A DNA stretch of 10,925 nt from a candidate division CSSED10-310 bacterium (lineage in GTDB: Bacteria; CSSED10-310; JAFGDC01): positions 1 to 10,925 of the forward strand of contig JAFGDC010000386.1 in the NCBI GenBank assembly GCA_016932295.1, written 5' to 3'. The translations under genes were made by a program, and so were the position numbers. Below, in pieces: positions 6,397-10,925 of the stretch. The notes under the pieces were generated by a model, which was not told the origin of the DNA, did no database searches, and saw only the letters and a list, made by a program, of their open reading frames with translations. Every line of letters starts with the position of its first letter. Position 1 is the stretch's first letter.

Positions 6397-7059
6397 ATGG
6401 GCCGTACTGGAGTGAATGGTCGACGCGTTACGGAGAGCAGTGGAGTGGGAAAGACAGTACCTGATCCCAAGTCGTATTTCATGGGATTCATACCGTCTCG
6501 CGACCGGTTGCTGCTCGAGATGGAGGCCGAAGCGCTGCGTGAGGGTATTCCGATCATCGGGCCGGTGGTTGGAGAATTCCTGCATATTCTCATTCGAACC
6601 AGCAAGGCCAAGCGCATTCTCGACCTGGGCACGGCCACGGGGTATTCCGCCATTTACCTTGCGCGTGCGGCAGGACCGGATGGCATGGTGGTGACGGTGG
6701 AACGGGACGAGTTCCTCTCGGTACGGGCATGGGCGAACATAGAGAGAGCCGGTCTGGGGGGGTGTGTCGATATCCAGGTGGGTGCTGCCGGGCGTATCAT
6801 GAAGAAGCTCAAACCACCATTCGATCTGATTTTCCTGGATATCGACAAGCATGAATACGACGGCGTGCTGCCTCATTGTCACCGGTTGCTTCACAACGGT
6901 GGTCTGCTGGTCTGCGACAATGTGTCCTTTGCGACGGCGGCGGCTTTCAATCGAGAAGTGTTCAACAATGGCAATTGGCGCACCGTTCACCTATTCTCCT
7001 TCCTCCCAATGCATTCTCCCGAGGACGATGCCCTGTGCCTGGCGATGAAGGTGCGGTAA
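6397..7059 (+). CDS. Cation-dependent SAM O-methyltransferase (caffeoyl-CoA OMT/TrmR-like family)
   Basis: This 220-residue cytoplasmic enzyme should transfer a methyl group from S-adenosylmethionine to a hydroxyl group with a divalent metal. The length is normal for family-3 O-methyltransferases. The family's opening pattern is present: FIPSRDRLL, then EGIPIIGPVVGEFL. The SAM-binding motif is ILDLGTATGYSAIYLA (D76-A89 region), followed by VTVERDE. D148 in FLDIDKHEY, with D174 and N175 in VCDNV, match the metal ligands of caffeoyl-CoA O-methyltransferases, including the 26-residue spacing between D148 and D174. The usual end motif (LPxxDGL) is altered to LPMHSPEDDALCLAMKV, so the substrate pocket may differ. 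Substrate candidates in this family include tRNA wobble hydroxyuridine and small catechol-like compounds; nothing here decides between them. There is no signal peptide. The hydrolase follows after about 218 bases, with no clear functional link. Confidence 0.88.
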   Translation: MGRTGVNGRRVTESSGVGKTVPDPKSYFMGFIPSRDRLLLEMEAEALREGIPIIGPVVGEFLHILIRTSKAKRILDLGTATGYSAIYLARAAGPDGMVVTVERDEFLSVRAWANIERAGLGGCVDIQVGAAGRIMKKLKPPFDLIFLDIDKHEYDGVLPHCHRLLHNGGLLVCDNVSFATAAAFNREVFNNGNWRTVHLFSFLPMHSPEDDALCLAMKVR

Positions 7060-7067
7060 CCGCAACC
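7050..7067 (+). terminator. Hairpin with the methyltransferase stop codon as its loop
   Basis: TGCGG (7052-7056) pairs with CCGCA (7060-7064), leaving TAA, the stop codon, as the whole loop. Two more G-C pairs (GG 7050-7051 with CC 7066-7067) add on if A7065 bulges. No T-run follows, so a terminator role is uncertain. Confidence 0.3.
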
Positions 7068-7266
7068 GTCGGGAGGAACGGAGACCTTGTTTCCGGATTG
7101 ACCTGAGATCTTTTTCCACCGCCGAATTCCAATCCGAGGCGGTTGCACTTGCAGATTCGATCCGGATGTTCGATCATGATCCCGATAACTCATACACCAT
7201 GATAGTCGTTCCTGAATCACCCGGCGGAGCAGCAGGGGCGACGCATGGAACGGTCCGGCCGGCAGC

Positions 7267-7271
7267 GGAGG
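7267..7271 (+). promoter_or_regulatory. Shine-Dalgarno favouring a GTG start for the hydrolase
   Basis: GGAGG lies 6 bases before the in-frame GTG at 7278. The alternative ATG at 7245 has the weaker AGGGG (7234-7238), also 6 bases upstream. It would add 11 basic residues that do not look like the family's N-terminus. Confidence 0.55.
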
Positions 7272-7277
7272 TTTAAG

Positions 7278-8072
7278 GTGCCGCAGCTCAGACACACTGT
7301 TGAACATGGAATGTTCATCCAGGAACTCGATGGCCTGGCAACCCGCCCTCCAGTTCTGTATCTGCACGGTTTGGGTGAGTCCGGATTGTGCTTCGAGCGG
7401 ATCGTCACCCATTCCAGCTTGACCGGCTGGCGGCACTTGATTCCCGACCTGCCTGGCTATGGCCGCAGCGCATGGCCTGATAAGCCGCTCACCGGCGCCG
7501 CCGTGATGGACTCGGTGGCTGAGTGGCTGCGGCGGCGTGGAGAGACACGCCTCATAGTTGTCGGTCACTCCCTTGGTGGAGTGCTGGCGCTGCTTTTTTG
7601 CGAACGTCATCCCGATCTCGTCCAGGCGGTAATCGATGTCGAGGGAAATAAATCACCTGGCGACTGCACGTATAGTGGACAAGCCGCGGCCCATGACCTG
7701 GCAAAGTTTACATTGAGCGGATTCGATGCCTTGCGGGACGAGGTGTATCGACTGGGCATCGATGATCCGGCACACCGCGGTTATTATGCCAGCCTGCGCC
7801 TGGCTCATCCCGCCACCTTTCATCTTCACGCTGCTGAGCTGGTGACGGCTTCGGCGGAAAAAACACTGGCGGAAAGGCTGCGGAGATTGCAATGTCCGAA
7901 GTTTTACATCGCCGGCAGTCCCAGCGGCTCTTGTGAGGAATCGCTGGACCTGCTGGCCGCCCACGGTGTCCCGTGCATCTCTATCATGCCGTCCGGACAC
8001 TGGCCCTTCATCGATCAGCCCGATCAGTTTGCCGCGGCCATATCGGGCATATTCAGAGTCGTCTCCGAGTGA
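7278..8072 (+). CDS. Alpha/beta hydrolase
   Basis: This is 264 residues from the GTG start (275 if ATG 7245 is used), the usual size for a stand-alone alpha/beta hydrolase. Visible parts are the oxyanion-hole HGLGESG (H30-G31), DLPGYGRS, the nucleophile elbow GHSLGG (S98) and the catalytic His in PSGHWPFID (H241). The usual acid position after strand 7 (normally G-x-x-D) reads AGSPSGSCEES and lacks the expected Asp. Acidic residues are instead clustered after strand 6 in VIDVEGNKSPGDC (D120, E122, D129). I recall a similar EGN...DC pattern in a subset of uncharacterised hydrolases, so one of these may serve as the acid. There is no signal peptide, so it is probably cytoplasmic. Substrate unknown: an esterase, a lactonase or a C-C bond hydrolase are all possible. 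It sits about 218 bases after the methyltransferase. Confidence 0.83.
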   Translation: MPQLRHTVEHGMFIQELDGLATRPPVLYLHGLGESGLCFERIVTHSSLTGWRHLIPDLPGYGRSAWPDKPLTGAAVMDSVAEWLRRRGETRLIVVGHSLGGVLALLFCERHPDLVQAVIDVEGNKSPGDCTYSGQAAAHDLAKFTLSGFDALRDEVYRLGIDDPAHRGYYASLRLAHPATFHLHAAELVTASAEKTLAERLRRLQCPKFYIAGSPSGSCEESLDLLAAHGVPCISIMPSGHWPFIDQPDQFAAAISGIFRVVSE

Positions 8073-8087
8073 GGAGAAAGCGGACTC
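8056..8087 (+). terminator. Two-part hairpin with the hydrolase stop codon in its loop
   Basis: Inner stem TCTCC (8062-8066) pairs with GGAGA (8073-8077) around the loop GAGTGA, which contains the TGA stop. Outer stem GAGTC (8056-8060) pairs with GACTC (8083-8087) across a 1x5 internal loop. No T-run follows, so it may stabilise the mRNA end or affect termination rather than act as a standard terminator. Confidence 0.3.
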
Positions 8088-8177
8088 GTCACCGTATCCA
8101 TCAATACAGCGCATCATGGTTGTACCCCACGCGCCGGGACGGCGGTGGTATTCGTGAATCGAATCAGGGAAGTTGGT

Positions 8178-10925
8178 ATGAATACTAGAATGATAGTCTC
8201 TCTGGTGTTTTTTTTCGCCATCCTGGGTGGTGTTCCGGCACATGCCGCGCCCCGGGATGCCGAGGCATTCTTCACATGGCTGTCGGCGGCGAGCCAGGTC
8301 GATCCTGACATGGTGGCGGGCGCTCCGGCCTGGGTCGGTTGCCGGCTGGAAACAGCCGTGCTGGTGCATGACTATCCTACCCTCGCCCCGCTATACGAAA
8401 TCATGCGGATCAGCGGGGGTGGGGAGGTGAAGGGACTGCTGGGACGGGATGCTGTCACACATTGCTGGCAATGGTATACGACCGGTTTCCATGGTGATCG
8501 GTTCCCTGCTGTCTCGAGTGATGATGCGCGCCGCCTGGCGACCGCCGGGGGTATTTCCGTCGCCGCCGCGGCGCCGCTGGTGGTTACGATGCCCGACAAA
8601 CGTCTCTACTGGTACTGCTGGGATGGCGGAGAAGGAGCGCCCCTGTTGGTGGATGTGAATGATTCCAGCCGGCCGGCGGCGCGGCTCGATGACGTCCTGT
8701 CGGCGGCATCTCGATATCCTGATTTGGCGCCCTCCACGGTCTCCTTACAGCTCACGCCCGACGTCTCGTCCTCCCGCGCTGAACATGACCTTACCGTGCC
8801 TTTTTACTACCAGCTCACCACATGGTACTGCGGCGAAGCTTCTCTGCAGATGGTGTTTGATTATTACGGTCCTGTTATCAGCCAGTATGATATCGGAGAT
8901 GTGGCCAATGAGAGTTCGTCGTACGGAACCTATGCAGGTGATTGTCCGCGAGCGGCTCATTTTTCCGATCTCAGCACGGCGATTCAGAACAGCTCGCTGG
9001 TGGGCTACCACGAACGTGCAGTGGGCTATGCGGCGCCCGATGCCCAGTGGTCCTACTCACCGCGCTACGCCAACCGCTACACCGATGTGAAAGCATATGT
9101 AACAGCCGGTTATCCGTTTTTCGTACTGACGTACTACGATACATCCCATAACTCCGGGCACTTCCGGGTGATCAAGGGATTCTCCGATGGCGCGGATGTG
9201 TTCATCGTGCATGATCCATGGTTCACCGGGCAGTATCAGGGTCCCGACGTAAACTTCAATCAGTCGCTGTTGATCGATGACCTGTGGACGCGATATTCCC
9301 GCTGGGGCTGCCTCATCACGCCGTGGGAAGGGCAGATCGCCGCTCCGGTCGAGGTTGCTCCGGGTTCTCAATTCACTCTCCAGGCTCTGATCACCTATCC
9401 TGGTCCCGTCGATCTCGACGGCATGGATGCGGTGAGTTCCCCCCAGGCATCCATCCAGTTACCCACCGGGTATTCACTGGTCACGGGGAGTCAGACTCAG
9501 AACCTCACCGGCATCACGGATACCGGCGATTCCGCCACGGTCTCCTGGCTGCTCCAGGCGCCGCCGTCACTTTCCGGTCCGGACATCATCACCGTTACCT
9601 TCCAGGGAATACTCACCTCTTCCTCCACGTCGTATCCGACCTACACCGATCGAATCGGCGGCAGCGCCACACACCAGGTGGTCGTGGTCAGCGATCCTGT
9701 CACACCGACCGCCACCGCCTCCGCCACGTTGACCCCTTCCCGTACCCCCACGGTCACGCCGGTTCCCTCCCTGACGCCCACCAGGACCGCCACCGCGAGT
9801 GCCAGCCCTACTTCCAGCCCCACGGACACGCCCACCAGGACCGCTACCGCCACCCTGACACCGACCCTGACGCCGAGTCCCACGTTTCCATTCACCTTCA
9901 CGCCCGCGACGGGTTCGGCGACCCTTTCGCGGGCCACCACCTGTCTTGGCGTAGCACCGCTTCCGCCTCATGCGCCCAGCGGGGAGACCATATGGTTCAG
10001 AGACGATGACGAGCGGATTTTCGCCTGGTCGGAGTGGCTCGACACCAGCGGTCGAAACCAGGTGGAATGGATTTTCTATACACCAGAGGACGACTTCTTT
10101 CTGAACGATGTGCAACCATATGTCGGACAGCATGCAAGTTATCAGTGCTGGAGTTCTTTCCCAGTCTGTGAAGGCGGTGTGTACGAAGCCCCGGCGGATA
10201 ATGAAGGGCGTTGGCATTATGACTTGTTCAACAATGGGGAGTACCTGTTGACCGGATACTTCTACGTGCGGTTCATGATGGAGGACAGACCCTATTCGAA
10301 TGATCCCGCCATTTCGTGTCACACAATTTGCACGGAACACCAGGCGGCCGCGCCCGATGAGCCTGAGGATCCAGGCATCAGCCTGATTCCGGGCGACACG
10401 GAATATGCGGAAAGCTGGGTGCGGTTCACCAATGTGGCCAATGGTTTTGATGTGAAATGGGAGTGGTATCGACCGGATGCAACCATCGCCAGCGAAAGCG
10501 TTGCTTCGGTGCCCGATCCTGGTGCCGCCGCGCACCACGGTCAGTACCGTTGCTGGTCCAGACTGATGATCGACGGGGAACCGCCGGAGGAGACTCCCGG
10601 CGTCTGGCAAGTGCGGTTCTACACCAAGGATGTGTGGGGGGAGTGGGATTATGAATGGACCGATGCATTCGAGATTCAACCGGTTGCCACCAACAGCCCG
10701 ACGTCCAGCCCCACCCTCAGTCCCACGATAAGTCCTACCCGCAGCGCTACTCCCAGTCCCACCAGCAGTTACACGATGACCGCCACCGCAACGTGGACCC
10801 GGACTCCAACTCAGACCGCCACCCAGACCGCCACACAGACCGCCACTCCCGCCCGCACGGTTGTCATCACGCCGATTCATAGCGTGACACCGGCCACGAC
10901 TCCAACCACGACTCCAACCACTACA
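8178..10925 (+). CDS. Secreted multidomain C39-like cysteine peptidase with duplicated C-terminal domains (3' partial)
   Basis: The frame is open for 916 codons from ATG 8178 (AGGGA 7 bases upstream) to the window end without a stop. Residues 1-23 are a signal peptide (cut after AHA). About 25-200 is an unrecognised region, possibly a propeptide. About 205-385 resembles Peptidase_C39-like domains: VPFYYQLTTWYCGEASLQMV gives the oxyanion Gln (Q212) and nucleophile Cys (C218), SGHFRVIKGF the His (H328), and VHDPW the Asp (D346). About 386-507 is a beta-sandwich-like domain (VEVAPGSQFTLQALI), perhaps an adhesion or stalk module. A T/P/S/A linker covers about 508-582. About 603-700 and 739-834 are two related Trp/Tyr-rich domains. 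A second T/P linker runs from 835 past the window. I infer a secreted or surface-bound peptidase or peptide-bond-cleaving enzyme; its target is unknown. Export partners of bacteriocin-type C39 transporters are not seen, so a bacteriocin-processing role is not supported. Confidence 0.85.
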   Translation, partial: MNTRMIVSLVFFFAILGGVPAHAAPRDAEAFFTWLSAASQVDPDMVAGAPAWVGCRLETAVLVHDYPTLAPLYEIMRISGGGEVKGLLGRDAVTHCWQWYTTGFHGDRFPAVSSDDARRLATAGGISVAAAAPLVVTMPDKRLYWYCWDGGEGAPLLVDVNDSSRPAARLDDVLSAASRYPDLAPSTVSLQLTPDVSSSRAEHDLTVPFYYQLTTWYCGEASLQMVFDYYGPVISQYDIGDVANESSSYGTYAGDCPRAAHFSDLSTAIQNSSLVGYHERAVGYAAPDAQWSYSPRYANRYTDVKAYVTAGYPFFVLTYYDTSHNSGHFRVIKGFSDGADVFIVHDPWFTGQYQGPDVNFNQSLLIDDLWTRYSRWGCLITPWEGQIAAPVEVAPGSQFTLQALITYPGPVDLDGMDAVSSPQASIQLPTGYSLVTGSQTQNLTGITDTGDSATVSWLLQAPPSLSGPDIITVTFQGILTSSSTSYPTYTDRIGGSATHQVVVVSDPVTPTATASATLTPSRTPTVTPVPSLTPTRTATASASPTSSPTDTPTRTATATLTPTLTPSPTFPFTFTPATGSATLSRATTCLGVAPLPPHAPSGETIWFRDDDERIFAWSEWLDTSGRNQVEWIFYTPEDDFFLNDVQPYVGQHASYQCWSSFPVCEGGVYEAPADNEGRWHYDLFNNGEYLLTGYFYVRFMMEDRPYSNDPAISCHTICTEHQAAAPDEPEDPGISLIPGDTEYAESWVRFTNVANGFDVKWEWYRPDATIASESVASVPDPGAAAHHGQYRCWSRLMIDGEPPEETPGVWQVRFYTKDVWGEWDYEWTDAFEIQPVATNSPTSSPTLSPTISPTRSATPSPTSSYTMTATATWTRTPTQTATQTATQTATPARTVVITPIHSVTPATTPTTTPTTT
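9699..9920 (+). repeat. First T/P-rich linker of the C39-like protein
   Basis: Degenerate ACGCCCACC/ACCGCCACC units encode about 74 residues of Thr, Pro, Ala and Ser. One 23-base unit recurs almost exactly (9774-9796 and 9828-9850, one mismatch), pointing to recent duplication or slippage. The linker separates the peptidase half from the paired C-terminal domains. Confidence 0.8.
10680..10925 (+). repeat. Second T/P-rich linker of the C39-like protein, with 12-base tandem repeats
   Basis: This low-complexity coding stretch continues to the window edge. Three tandem 12-base units based on CAGACCGCCAC lie at 10812-10847 (encoding QTAT). ACGACTCCAACC-type units recur from about 10897 to the end (TTPT). 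As in the truncated gene at 1-233, a terminal T/P linker may precede a C-terminal anchor, but that part is outside the window. Confidence 0.8.

Noticed and set aside
7098..7103. TTGACC as a -35 box for the hydrolase
   Set aside because: No -10-like hexamer occurs at 16-18 bases downstream; the sequence there is GC-rich.
7166..7276. 36-codon open frame ending one base before the hydrolase GTG
   Set aside because: The position would suit a coupled leader peptide, but there is no ribosome site before its ATG and the composition is unremarkable.
9284..10009. Internal + strand frame of 241 codons inside the C39-like gene
   Set aside because: It is in another frame of the same region. The 916-codon frame from 8178 explains the sequence with domains and catalytic residues; the internal frame is His/Arg/Gly-rich noise.
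9567..10880. Antisense open frame (437 codons) opposite the C39-like gene
   Set aside because: Its Gly/Arg-rich low-complexity translation mirrors the T/P-linker repeats on the + strand. The + strand frame has a coherent signal peptide and domains.
10812..10925. Short tandem repeats as a CRISPR array or mobile element end
   Set aside because: The units are 12 bases, in frame and encode Thr/Pro/Gln linker residues; there are no spacers, and no transposase or terminal repeats are nearby.

Overview
The window is GC-rich bacterial DNA, apart from two short AT-rich patches, and every gene I can support lies on the + strand. Six of the eight coding regions are, or appear to be, exported. They carry Sec-type signal peptides, a lipobox, or (first, truncated gene) a C-terminal hydrophobic anchor. 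Four of these six carry long Thr/Pro-rich linkers (TPTPT, TATAT and similar). Lipoprotein signals and this linker style suggest a Gram-negative-type, probably uncultivated lineage that secretes many modular proteins. Sequence alone does not let me name the phylum.

Layout. 1-233 is the 3' end of a T/P-linker surface protein ending in a hydrophobic helix and RRR. 234-567 has no gene and holds a candidate promoter and leader hairpins. 568-3258 encodes a secreted GH13 alpha-amylase-type enzyme with an N-terminal CBM48-like domain, a complete catalytic triad, a TP linker and a C-terminal domain of unknown type. Two bases later, 3261-4190 encodes a secreted protein with a carbohydrate-binding-like N-terminal domain, a TP linker and the same unknown C-terminal domain. 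4240-5529 encodes a lipoprotein of the alkaline phosphatase/sulfatase superfamily with Thr where a sulfatase would have Cys or Ser. An AT-rich patch with a candidate promoter precedes 5659-6270, a small exported protein of unknown function. 6397-7059 (cation-dependent O-methyltransferase) and 7278-8072 (alpha/beta hydrolase) are the only two that look cytoplasmic. 8178 to the window end is one uninterrupted 916-codon frame. It encodes a secreted C39-like cysteine peptidase, a beta-rich domain, two T/P linkers and a tandem pair of related, unrecognised domains, and it continues past the window.

How they may work together. The amylase and the adjacent protein are very probably co-translated and share a C-terminal module, so I infer an extracellular or surface-attached starch/glycogen-degrading pair. 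I see no evidence tying the lipoprotein, the small exported protein, the methyltransferase, the hydrolase and the peptidase into one pathway. The most promising undescribed elements are the shared C-terminal domain after the TP linkers and the duplicated domain in the C39-like protein. A third, weaker pattern is that three of the seven stop codons sit in hairpin loops.
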